Source: JAVBKX01 sp031553835 (lineage in GTDB: Bacteria; Bacteroidota; Bacteroidia; Bacteroidales; Azobacteroidaceae). From it: a DNA stretch of 64,000 nt. This document shows, piece by piece, positions 1 through 8,130 of the stretch. Below the pieces are notes generated by a model, which did no database searches, was not told the origin of the DNA, and worked only from the letters and a program-made list of their open reading frames with translations. The DNA lies in NCBI GenBank assembly GCA_031553835.1, contig JAVBKX010000018.1, positions 1-64,000 on the forward strand. The letters are read 5' to 3'. The stretch's first letter is position 1; each line of letters begins with the position of its first letter. Made by a program: the position numbers and the translations under genes.

Positions 1-1
1 T

Positions 2-75
2 AAATCGCAGGGGTCATATCGTAAGCAATAGACTGGTAATCATTGCTTTAAAGGTACGAATTCCTGCGGTTTTTT
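2..75 (+). terminator. possible terminator of a gene left of the window
   Basis: A stem pairs positions 2-11 with 63-72 (core CGCAGG/CCTGCG) and is followed by a T run at 70-75. An inner hairpin (AAGCAAT/ATTGCTT, about 23-49) fills the loop. The T run lies on the plus strand, so it would end a plus-strand transcript entering from outside the window. The long, structured loop makes this uncertain. Confidence 0.3.
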
Positions 76-106
76 CCAAATAATTTACATCTTATTTTGC
101 TGTTAA

Positions 107-571
107 TCAGTTATTTATTTGTGTTTTGAACGAACTGTTGACATTAAATAGTACTATTATTTTTCCTGTTGGGTCAATGTATTTCACTGGGTTGTTCAAA
201 CAGTAAGCATACGGCGAAGTTGAATAATATTTCTCCGCCAGCGGATCCATTGTCGTAAATCTCCCCACTGCCGGATCATACAACCGAGCCAGATAATCGT
301 ACAAGTTCAGCCTCAGCATGGTGTCAAATTCTTTGTCGTTGTATTTGTAGGGTTGTTTGTCATATCCTGTTGCTTCTTTAAAAGGCATTCCAAAAGGATA
401 ATAGTCAGTTGTAAGGGTGGGAGTGGTATTCCCGACATCAAGAAAATTTACTTCGTTGAGTTGGAGACTTATCTCTTCTGAATTGTTATTACCAATAGCG
501 GTAGCGCCCATTTCTGCGTTGGCAAGACATAGGAAAAGTACAACTAACAATATATGGATGTAAAATTTCAT
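107..571 (-). CDS. orphan RHS tip with its own signal peptide
   Basis: This 154-residue protein starts with a signal peptide (hydrophobic residues 5-19, ending near ANA) and then consists almost entirely of RHS shell-end sequence. It includes the YDPAVGRF and NPVKYIDPTGK segments that end an RHS core, followed by about 20 unrelated residues. The stretch 201-410 is a near copy (7 mismatches in 210 bp) of 1831-2040 in the RHS gene upstream. Relative to that gene it lacks the segment between TTDY of VGNTT-x-T-x-TTDY and DYYPFGMP, as if deleted by recombination at a short homology. It is too short to form a cocoon. It may be an orphan module of the kind that feeds tip exchange in RHS loci, or simply debris. 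Expression is unproven. Confidence 0.6.
   Translation of the reverse strand: MKFYIHILLVVLFLCLANAEMGATAIGNNNSEEISLQLNEVNFLDVGNTTPTLTTDYYPFGMPFKEATGYDKQPYKYNDKEFDTMLRLNLYDYLARLYDPAVGRFTTMDPLAEKYYSTSPYAYCLNNPVKYIDPTGKIIVLFNVNSSFKTQINN
201..410 (-). repeat. duplicated RHS core end, copy 1
   Basis: This 210-bp stretch matches 1831-2040 with seven substitutions that I can count by eye. It encodes the DYYPFGMP to SPYAYC part of the RHS core. Both copies lie on the minus strand. Confidence 0.9.
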
Positions 572-690
572 ATTTATCTGTCAAATAATATATTACAAGG
601 CTGGATCCTTGTTTTTAACACGACAAAATCAGTTTTTTTGCCGAACATATGACTACATTTTTGCTTATACCTTATTGGAGTTCTACACAT

Positions 691-1239
691 TTATAAAATT
701 TCATCTTCAGATAAAGACCTGCTCACCCAATATTTCTTACCATTTTTTGCGATAATTTGTCTGCACTTCGATTTTAAAAAATTCACTATCATTTTATAAT
801 ATGCTTTCAATTCTTCTGTTGCCGGGAATTCACCAAAATTGGTCTCCCAATCATAATGTAAATAACGGGCATAATAAAAAATTTCAGTGCATTTATACTT
901 TATTGGAGCATCATCGGCAAAACCACGAAAAAATCCAACAGCGATATATGGACCACCTGTTCGCTGATTGAGAGAATATTTGAATTTGCACCATTCATAT
1001 TCATCATCGAATTGATGAAATGTAAGAGGTTCTATTTGAAAACAAGGAGAAAGAATAAAAAATCCAATAACTTGAGCATATATACATTTTATCAATTCCT
1101 CTTTGGTTTGTATCTGTTTTATTTTGGGCGTATCATATATTAACTTAGGAACGAAGAAACCATTATTTTTTGATATAAATTCAAATAGATCCATTCTTTC
1201 TTCATCTGTAATATAAAATTGCATTTCCGGCATAATCAA
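691..1239 (-). CDS. candidate immunity protein of the RHS toxin
   Basis: A 182-residue, apparently cytoplasmic protein without a signal peptide. I do not recognise its family. Its start overlaps the end of the RHS gene by 4 bp (ATGA), so the two are translationally coupled. A small gene directly after a polymorphic toxin gene is the usual place for the cognate immunity protein, and that position is the only basis for the call. It is acidic at the N terminus (ITDEERMDLFEF) with many aromatic residues, and has scattered cysteines with no evident metal site. If the RHS tip is a nuclease, this would bind and block it in the producing cell. Confidence 0.6.
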   Translation of the reverse strand: MIMPEMQFYITDEERMDLFEFISKNNGFFVPKLIYDTPKIKQIQTKEELIKCIYAQVIGFFILSPCFQIEPLTFHQFDDEYEWCKFKYSLNQRTGGPYIAVGFFRGFADDAPIKYKCTEIFYYARYLHYDWETNFGEFPATEELKAYYKMIVNFLKSKCRQIIAKNGKKYWVSRSLSEDEIL

Positions 1240-4200
1240 TTTCCTCCTACTTTATGTGTTTCATATTCTATTCCCAATTTCCTGTATTCTTCTTCTCGTT
1301 TTAAATTACGTTGACTATTCGGGTTTCTTTCGGCTTCATATACTTTTGTCGTTTTTTTAGTTTGGGGGTCTTGCACTTGTACATCAGGTCTTCTATTGGA
1401 GCCTTCTGCGTTGATTTTCTTTTCACGGACAATATTCATTCCCGGATTTTCTTGTTCTGCTTTTACTTCCAATTCCTTTACTTTTGCCTGATGATCCGGT
1501 TTGCCTTTGGAACCAAACTCATTTTTAATTTCTTTATTGACCTGTTCTTTAACTTCTGCCTTTACCTCCCGTTTTATTTCCTGTTTGATTACTTCTTTTA
1601 TCGCAACCTTGGTCGAAACAGCTGGTACGGCTCCACCTACAGGAACTAAAGAAGACACAATTCCAGTATTATACTCTGACCAGGCTTCTTGCATGGCTTG
1701 GTTATCCGCAGCATAATTTGTAGTAGGAGCATTCACCGGTTGTGATTCAAGTAACAGTCCAGCAATAATAGGGATAGCAAACCACCATGCTTTGCCATCG
1801 GGATCTATCCGACTCACCGGATTATTACCACAGTAGGCATACGGCGAAGTTGAATAATATTTCTCCGCCAGCGGGTCCATTGTCGTAAATCTCCCCACTG
1901 CCGGATCATACAACCGAGCCAGATAATCGTACAAGTTCAGCCCCAGCATGGTGTCAAATTCTTTGCCATTGTATTTGTAGGGTTGTTTGTCATATCCTGT
2001 TGCTTCTTTAACAGGCATTCCAAAAGGATAATAGTCGGTTTTCTGTACTATTGTTCCTGCAGCGTCAACTACCATACAATTATTTCCCAGATGATCTTGG
2101 ATATAAAAATAATATTTACTTCCAGTGGCATCACAATAGCCATTGGGAAGCAATATTTTAGAAAGGCTACTGTTAAAAATCAGGTTTCCTACATAATCGG
2201 TGGTGATAGTCCGGGTGGTATTTCCCACATTGGGATTCGTATTTTGCAACGGATCGAGCGATAGCTCGGGATTGTAAGTTACTTTTTGTTGTACCTTTTC
2301 TCCGGTCGCACTGTAAATATATTGTATTTTTCCTTTTACAGCCGGTACATCAATGACCGAAGGTAGGTTTACTTCGTTGTATTGTATAGTCATTCCCTTG
2401 TAGGGGTCTTTTGCAAGCGATCCGTTAGTATTGTACTCATACTTTACAGTTGTGCTGCCTCCGGAATAATTTTTGAAATCGTATGAAGAAGCCAGTAGGG
2501 AATTAGTCCCCAGGTCTTTCGTCGTGAGCATTTGGTTCCCATTGTAACTGAAGGTCAGGTTGTCAATAACACTTCCGGCAGACTTCCTGTTGATACTGGT
2601 AACGTTTCCCATTTTATCATATCCCAGCGATTCATCATACCAATTTTCTCTAAATGTCGCCATATAGACGCCTTTTTTCAACCGGGATAATCCATCATAG
2701 GAAAAAGTATATGTACCACCATCCATATAAAGCTGACGATATATTGAAGCAATATTGCCATTGTAACAGGGGGTAACGCCGGAAGCGACTATATTATAAG
2801 AAAGAGATTCCATGAACACCGAATTTTTTATCTCTTTCATCCAGGAACGTACATTGTAGGTATAGGTTGTTTTTAATGTTGTTTTGTCGGCCGGCATGGT
2901 TGTTTTCAACCGTCCCAATTCATCGTATGTGTTCTCGGCTAATGTTATCGGGGTTCCTCCGGTAGATCCGTAAGATCCCACACTGTGTTTTGTTTTCACT
3001 AACCGTCCGGCATGATCATAATCGTAGGTATAAAACTCTGTTTTTTCTCCACCTTGTATAGATGATATTTTATGTTCTACCAATTTTTGTGTTACCTGTC
3101 CTGAAAAATTGTAGGTATAATATTCATGGTCATTCACATAACCATGGTTAGCAGTTCTCTTTTGAATGAGTTGTCCCCTTTCATCATAATACATCCGGGT
3201 ATAAATTTTATTAAAATTGCCGAGAAGTTTTACAATGGTTTGTACTAATTTGCCTTTAGCAGAACAAATATTACAATCCGGATTAATGTAACGTACTCCA
3301 TACCCTGTTTTACTCGCATAATTCAAATCTGTTCCCATCACGGGGGAATTTGACAATCCATCATAGTGATCGTAATAATTTGCCACCAGGATATTGGTTT
3401 CTGCAACCACCGGCGCCTTATTCCAGGTATATCCCATGGTTCCTGTACCCCGTTCTTCGATTACAGCCAGATTCTTGAATTGATAACACAGGTTACCATG
3501 GGATGCGGTGGTGTTGTAGATTCCTGAGAGAATCATTCGTCCGAAGGCATCGTATTTATTAAACGTCCAGTTATTGCTTTTACGTTGTTCGCCGTCTTGA
3601 GAGAGAACCAACCGGTCGGCCATGTCGTAAACCATGTATTTCCATTCTGTGCCCGGCAGGCGTAGGGAAGTACACCGGTTACGGTCGTCATATTTATAAA
3701 GGTAAACGTATTTTTTCAGAGTATCGTCGTTGTCGCTGATGGTTCCCGTCCTTGCCGATAAGGCGTCAGCCGCCGCCGGGGGAATCACATAGCACAGGTT
3801 ATCGAAATTATCATATACAAAGTAAGTATAATAGTTTGCGTTTGCTTCTGACGGGACTTGTATTCTGGAAAGGATTTTCCGACCTGATTTATCCGTATAT
3901 TCAAACGTAATATTAGCTTCGTTTTCATCAATATATTGAGTTTCATACAGTTGATTTGCAGCGTAATATCCATTTTTAGATAAGATGCCATTGGATACGG
4001 TATATAGTTGCACCGTGTTTGCCGCAGCACAAGAGTAGGATGTTTTAGCGCCTTTCTTTTTAGTATGCCAGTCTGCCCCCGGTCCGTATGCTTCCTGTAC
4101 CCGGTTGAGAGAAGAATTTTCAATCACCTGGTATGAAAAAGGCTCGCTGTCGTTGTCATTCAGGGTTTTAGCGCTTGATTGCACCGTACCGGGCGTAGTC

Positions 4201-4490
4201 CATACTCCGTTCCCGGAACCAATACCCGGCAGCCAGGTTTTAAATTCGCGTCCGAGGTTGTCATATTCCTGGACAATGACCAGGTCTTTTTTCAAGGGAG
4301 TAATGCCATTTTGTACCGTTTGGCGCAGTCTTCCCATGCCGTCAAAGTATTGGATCACATCCAATGAAGTAGTTCCGGCTTCGTTGGTTTTTGTGCTGAC
4401 CATCACATAATTGTAATTTTTACTTTGAGCAAGTGTGAATCCGGGCAACAAAATACATGCAAGGGTGTATAACACTAATTTTTTCATCAT
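1236..4490 (-). CDS. secreted RHS/YD-repeat protein, putative polymorphic toxin
   Basis: 1084 residues. A signal peptide (1-21, ending TLAQ) is followed by the N-terminal region typical of Bacteroidota RHS proteins (DUF6443-like, SLDVIQYFDGMGR) and many YD repeats (YDxxGR, YNxxG). The core ends with the conserved YDPAVGRF and IDPDGK at about residues 865-900. The variable tip (900-1084) has a hydrophobic stretch (WWFAIPIIAGLLL), a Lys/Glu-rich helix of roughly 40 residues, and a terminal domain with RRPDVQV followed by KVYEAERNP. That spacing resembles a PD-(D/E)xK nuclease core (inference). A second start codon lies one codon downstream (4487). It sits 26 bp after the T9SS-type protein gene and overlaps the candidate immunity gene. 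The role is probably contact or secreted toxicity towards competitors. The secretion route is not shown. Confidence 0.85.
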   Translation of the reverse strand: MMKKLVLYTLACILLPGFTLAQSKNYNYVMVSTKTNEAGTTSLDVIQYFDGMGRLRQTVQNGITPLKKDLVIVQEYDNLGREFKTWLPGIGSGNGVWTTPGTVQSSAKTLNDNDSEPFSYQVIENSSLNRVQEAYGPGADWHTKKKGAKTSYSCAAANTVQLYTVSNGILSKNGYYAANQLYETQYIDENEANITFEYTDKSGRKILSRIQVPSEANANYYTYFVYDNFDNLCYVIPPAAADALSARTGTISDNDDTLKKYVYLYKYDDRNRCTSLRLPGTEWKYMVYDMADRLVLSQDGEQRKSNNWTFNKYDAFGRMILSGIYNTTASHGNLCYQFKNLAVIEERGTGTMGYTWNKAPVVAETNILVANYYDHYDGLSNSPVMGTDLNYASKTGYGVRYINPDCNICSAKGKLVQTIVKLLGNFNKIYTRMYYDERGQLIQKRTANHGYVNDHEYYTYNFSGQVTQKLVEHKISSIQGGEKTEFYTYDYDHAGRLVKTKHSVGSYGSTGGTPITLAENTYDELGRLKTTMPADKTTLKTTYTYNVRSWMKEIKNSVFMESLSYNIVASGVTPCYNGNIASIYRQLYMDGGTYTFSYDGLSRLKKGVYMATFRENWYDESLGYDKMGNVTSINRKSAGSVIDNLTFSYNGNQMLTTKDLGTNSLLASSYDFKNYSGGSTTVKYEYNTNGSLAKDPYKGMTIQYNEVNLPSVIDVPAVKGKIQYIYSATGEKVQQKVTYNPELSLDPLQNTNPNVGNTTRTITTDYVGNLIFNSSLSKILLPNGYCDATGSKYYFYIQDHLGNNCMVVDAAGTIVQKTDYYPFGMPVKEATGYDKQPYKYNGKEFDTMLGLNLYDYLARLYDPAVGRFTTMDPLAEKYYSTSPYAYCGNNPVSRIDPDGKAWWFAIPIIAGLLLESQPVNAPTTNYAADNQAMQEAWSEYNTGIVSSLVPVGGAVPAVSTKVAIKEVIKQEIKREVKAEVKEQVNKEIKNEFGSKGKPDHQAKVKELEVKAEQENPGMNIVREKKINAEGSNRRPDVQVQDPQTKKTTKVYEAERNPNSQRNLKREEEYRKLGIEYETHKVGGN
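1831..2040 (-). repeat. duplicated RHS core end, copy 2
   Basis: This is the in-gene copy of the 210-bp stretch repeated at 201-410. The reading frame is intact in both copies. Confidence 0.9.
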
Positions 4491-4516
4491 GAATTGTATT
4501 TTATTATTTGGAATTT

Positions 4517-5644
4517 TTACCGTTTTACAATTTTTTCCCCGATCAGATAATCATCTAACCAGATATTGAGGATATATTCTCCTTTCCCGAAAGAAGCCAT
4601 AAAGACCGATGTGGTATGGGTACCCGGGGACCAGGTCCCAAAATCTTCTTTCCAAATCGTCAGTCCCATCCGGTTGATCATCTGCATGCGTACATGGCCC
4701 TCCCGCGGCATGAAAAACTCCATTTCCAGGTTATTGATTACAGGATTAGGGTAAAAATTATAGGTTAATCCTTCCCACGGATTTGTATGTCCTTCATTAT
4801 CTTCATTATTTTCCTTCTCCAATACCCTCCGGTTCGCTTCATCCTCCTCCAAATAGTAATGTTCCTGTGGCGGATAAAAAAAGGCCGTGGAAAAGCTTTC
4901 GCTACGGATACTATCGTGCAGGTTGGTGGTGCGGGTAGTTTCAAATACCGGGTAGCGGTATCCTTTTGCGTACCAGCGGCAGGTTTCTATTTCCATATTC
5001 AACGGGGTGTCTCCTTCCTGCCTGATGGTATCCCGGTCTGCAATATGTTGTACTGTGCGAACACGTATTACCTGGAGCAATGTATCTTTATTCGGCAATA
5101 TCATCATGCCGTAAGCATCTCCATGCACAGACAGGTCACCTCGCGTTTGTATCAGGTGGCTGGAAGAATACAAAGCATCGGAATGGTAATGGGTGGACAG
5201 GCTATCGCCATATCCGAACGGATAGCGCATGAGTAATACCGGTTGCCGGTGATGCATCAGGGTGAGTGGGTTTTCATGTCCGAGCAACAACAGGGAATCC
5301 CCTTTGAGTTGGTAATAATACATGGTACCATGTTCGACGCCGATCGTCAGGTTTGCCGGATCAACCTCCGCTTTCCATAAGGTGTCTTTTCCCATTACAA
5401 TGGTTGTTTCATCTTCGAGCAGGGGTGGCATATAAGTCAGGCTGTATTCGGGATTGACCGGATGAAGCCGGCTGAAATCCCACAACACATTTTTGCCCGA
5501 ACGTCCGGGATCTTTGTAATCGACCTGCTGTTTGATGATTTCATCCTCTGCACGGAAGTTATTCAACCGGCTTTCGAGCTTGTGTTGGGCAGATAACGGA
5601 CATCCCAGCACCAATGAAAGAAAAAACAAATGGCATGTTTTCAT
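4517..5644 (-). CDS. exported protein with type IX-like C-terminal sorting domain
   Basis: 375 residues. It has an N-terminal signal peptide (ending PLSAQ), a middle beta-rich region I cannot assign, and an acidic linker (EEDEANRRVLEKENNEDNE). The C-terminal domain begins YNFYPNPVINNLEMEF and ends GEKIVKR, which has the shape of a T9SS type A sorting domain. It lies 23 bp downstream of the GH92 gene and 26 bp upstream of the RHS gene on the same strand, so all four may share a transcript. Genes of this architecture often precede RHS genes in Bacteroidota, and it may help present the RHS protein at the surface (inference). Confidence 0.75.
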   Translation of the reverse strand: MKTCHLFFLSLVLGCPLSAQHKLESRLNNFRAEDEIIKQQVDYKDPGRSGKNVLWDFSRLHPVNPEYSLTYMPPLLEDETTIVMGKDTLWKAEVDPANLTIGVEHGTMYYYQLKGDSLLLLGHENPLTLMHHRQPVLLMRYPFGYGDSLSTHYHSDALYSSSHLIQTRGDLSVHGDAYGMMILPNKDTLLQVIRVRTVQHIADRDTIRQEGDTPLNMEIETCRWYAKGYRYPVFETTRTTNLHDSIRSESFSTAFFYPPQEHYYLEEDEANRRVLEKENNEDNEGHTNPWEGLTYNFYPNPVINNLEMEFFMPREGHVRMQMINRMGLTIWKEDFGTWSPGTHTTSVFMASFGKGEYILNIWLDDYLIGEKIVKR

Positions 5645-5667
5645 ATATTATATGTTTGCGTTGTTTG

Positions 5668-7935
5668 TTAAAACGTATTTTTCCCATTTATTGGTCTATC
5701 CTCCGGAGCCGCCCCGAATGTTTTATTAGGAGCGCTACCCATTACAAATGTAATCTTTCCTCCCTGCATAATATCCTGATGAGTAATAAAACTTTTGGTG
5801 TAGGGCTGGCCATTGAATTCAACCGACTGAATATACATGTTTTCCGGCTTATTACCGACCGTCTCGATTTCAAATGTTTTATTGCCGGGCAGGGATAGAG
5901 TCGCTTTGTCAAACAACGGGCTGCCGAATACATATACTCCGTTTGACGGATTAACGGGATAAAATCCTAATGCTGAAAAAATATACCAGGAAGACATTTG
6001 TCCGCAATCTTCATTACCATCCAATCCATTTGGCTGATCTTTATACATTTTTGTCAGGATATACCTTGCTTTTTCAGCCGTTTTCCATTGTTGTCCGGCA
6101 AAAGCATATAAATAGATGGTATGATGACCCGGTTCGTTTCCATGGGCATATTGCCCGATCAATCCCGAAATATCGGGGGAAGTTTCGTCTCCCATATCGC
6201 CTTCTACCACAAATAAACTGTCGAGTTTATTGACAAAAGCGTCTCCGGAACCGAATAGTCCGATCAGTCCTTCCACATCTTGTGGCACTAACCAGGTATA
6301 TTGCCAGCCATTGCCTTCGCAATAGTCATCGTTGCGGTGGCTTGAACGGATAGGATTAAAGGGCTCAGTCCATAACCCGGCCTTAGTTTTTCCCCTGAAA
6401 AAATGAGTTGTATTGTCCCAGTAATACCGGTAGTTTTTGGCCCGTTTGGAAAATAACATAAAATCTTCTTCCTTTTTCAATTGTTTGGCAGTCTGTGCAA
6501 TTCCCCAATCGGCAATGGCATATTCCAATCCTTTGGCCACCGATTCTTTTTGTTCATCCGCAGGGATATAATCCATTTCGCGAACAAAATTTAATCCTTT
6601 ATAATCGCTCAACATAGACGTTTTCATCGCATGATACGCTTTTTCATAATCAAAAGAAAAGCCTTTGTGTATAGCGTCTGCTATCACGGGAACGGATTGG
6701 ATCCCAATCATTTCTTTTGTGTCAGACCCGTATAAGTGCCATACCGGAAGACAATTAGTCTGGTCAAAAATAGCCAGCATCGATTGAATAAAATCCGGCA
6801 CCCGTTCGGGTTGTACCAATGTATATAAGGGATGAGCTGCACGATAGGTATCCCAAAGGGAGAAAACGGTGTAATTGTTGAACGTAGCCCGGGTATATAC
6901 TTTCTTATCTGCACCTCTGTAATCTTTGTGATGGTCGTTAAATAGGTTAGGAGCGATAAATGCGTGATACATAGCCGTATAGAATGTTCTTTTAAGAGCC
7001 GGATCAGGGGTCTCTATATTGATCTTACTCAATTCGCGGTTCCATTTTCCATTAGTTTGGTTCACGATTTCATCAAAATTGAATGCCGGTATTTCAGCTT
7101 CGATATTTTTTTGTGCATTTTCCATACTGACGGGAGATAATCCGACTTTTACCTGCATTTGTTTTACCAGTTTATCAAAAGAGAGGATTCCTTTTACGCC
7201 GGCAGATTTTAATGCACTTCCCGTTTTCGGTTCATTATCATCATATAATTCCAATTGTACCGGCTCCGAAAAAATAGCCGTAAAGAATACTTCCTGCGCT
7301 TTAGACCATCCCGTAGAAAAACGATACCCCCGGATTGTATGGCGATCGGTCTGTTCCAGAAATGTTTCTACAGGGCGGTCGTCGCCATTGGCATCTTTCA
7401 GGTTGATGATAATATGTTTTTCTTCCACATCATCAGGAAAAGTATATTGGTGAAAACCCACCCGTTCGGTAGCCGTTAATTCCACCTTAATATTGTAGTC
7501 ATCCAATTGGACCGAATAATACGCAGGTCTGGCCGTTTCACTGTCGTGACTGTAACGGGACGCATAACCGGCATCCGGATTATCCTGGCTACCGGGTTGT
7601 GTTTGTTTTTCCCCGGTATAAGGCATGAATAGAATATCTCCGGTATCGCTGCATCCTGTACCGCTCAAATGCAAGTGAGCGAAACCGATCACGATAGAAT
7701 CGGAATAATGGTATCCCGAACACCAGTCCCAACCTTTATTGAAATTGCCGGGTCCCAGTTGTACTGCTCCGAAAGGTGTTGTTACCCCCAGGAAAGTATG
7801 ACCGTGGCCTCCTGTTCCGATATATGTATCCACATAATCGATGCATTGGTTACCCGTAGATTTTTGTTGTTCTGTAGAACAGGAAACAAATCCCGTAAAA
7901 ATGAAAAAGAAAAGAAATTGCAAGGTACGCTTCAT
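5668..7935 (-). CDS. GH92 family exo-alpha-mannosidase-type lipoprotein
   Basis: 755 residues, the usual length for GH92. A lipoprotein signal peptide (lipobox FVSC, Cys19) points to membrane anchoring. The GH92 signature is clear: YVDTYIGTGGHGHTF at the start, GNEPGHHTIYLY in the middle and DGNEDCGQMSSWYIFSALG near the end. These carry the catalytic acid Glu and the base Asp region of this calcium-dependent inverting family. Known members remove alpha-linked mannose from N-glycans and mannans, which does not obviously fit the arabinose-rich locus next door. It is divergent from the GH51 gene at 8131, with 195 bp between. A partly conserved version of the locus operator lies upstream. Confidence 0.95.
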   Translation of the reverse strand: MKRTLQFLFFFIFTGFVSCSTEQQKSTGNQCIDYVDTYIGTGGHGHTFLGVTTPFGAVQLGPGNFNKGWDWCSGYHYSDSIVIGFAHLHLSGTGCSDTGDILFMPYTGEKQTQPGSQDNPDAGYASRYSHDSETARPAYYSVQLDDYNIKVELTATERVGFHQYTFPDDVEEKHIIINLKDANGDDRPVETFLEQTDRHTIRGYRFSTGWSKAQEVFFTAIFSEPVQLELYDDNEPKTGSALKSAGVKGILSFDKLVKQMQVKVGLSPVSMENAQKNIEAEIPAFNFDEIVNQTNGKWNRELSKINIETPDPALKRTFYTAMYHAFIAPNLFNDHHKDYRGADKKVYTRATFNNYTVFSLWDTYRAAHPLYTLVQPERVPDFIQSMLAIFDQTNCLPVWHLYGSDTKEMIGIQSVPVIADAIHKGFSFDYEKAYHAMKTSMLSDYKGLNFVREMDYIPADEQKESVAKGLEYAIADWGIAQTAKQLKKEEDFMLFSKRAKNYRYYWDNTTHFFRGKTKAGLWTEPFNPIRSSHRNDDYCEGNGWQYTWLVPQDVEGLIGLFGSGDAFVNKLDSLFVVEGDMGDETSPDISGLIGQYAHGNEPGHHTIYLYAFAGQQWKTAEKARYILTKMYKDQPNGLDGNEDCGQMSSWYIFSALGFYPVNPSNGVYVFGSPLFDKATLSLPGNKTFEIETVGNKPENMYIQSVEFNGQPYTKSFITHQDIMQGGKITFVMGSAPNKTFGAAPEDRPINGKNTF

Positions 7936-7962
7936 GATTTTTAAAATTTAAAATTTTATATG

Positions 7963-8008
7963 CAAAGAAAAGAGAATAGCATTAATAAAAGTAGCAATAA
8001 TTCATTAA
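7963..8008 (-). promoter_or_regulatory. degenerate operator/promoter of the GH92 gene
   Basis: Read on the minus strand, TTAATG occurs at 8008-8003 and 7985-7980, 23 bp apart, with no clear middle unit. A TTTCTTTG box at 7970-7963 starts 15 nt after the second TTAATG. The last spacing matches the other promoters of the locus, but the 23-bp gap is off the 11-bp register by one. This is a tentative call. Confidence 0.4.
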
Positions 8009-8059
8009 AATGGCCTTTTTGGAAAAATTTTTTTAAAATTAATGCAAAAAAACCGAATA

Positions 8060-8104
8060 TTAATATTTTATTAATGTCCTGTTTACACTTCTGTGTTATC
8101 TTTG
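8060..8104 (+). promoter_or_regulatory. triple-heptamer operator and -7 box (GH51 operon)
   Basis: Heptamers start at 8060 (TTAATAT), 8071 (TTAATGT) and 8082 (TTTACAC), at exact 11-bp spacing. Eight bases later a -7 box TATCTTTG starts at 8097. The heptamers are weaker than in the other copies, but the geometry is identical. The box is 27 bp upstream of the GH51 start. Confidence 0.75.
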
Positions 8105-8130
8105 AAGCAATTTTATAAAAAATATTAATT

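Noticed and set aside
201..2040. Diversity-generating retroelement, because of the near-identical 210-bp pair
   Set aside because: The seven differences are not limited to adenines, there is no reverse transcriptase, and RHS core duplication explains the pair.
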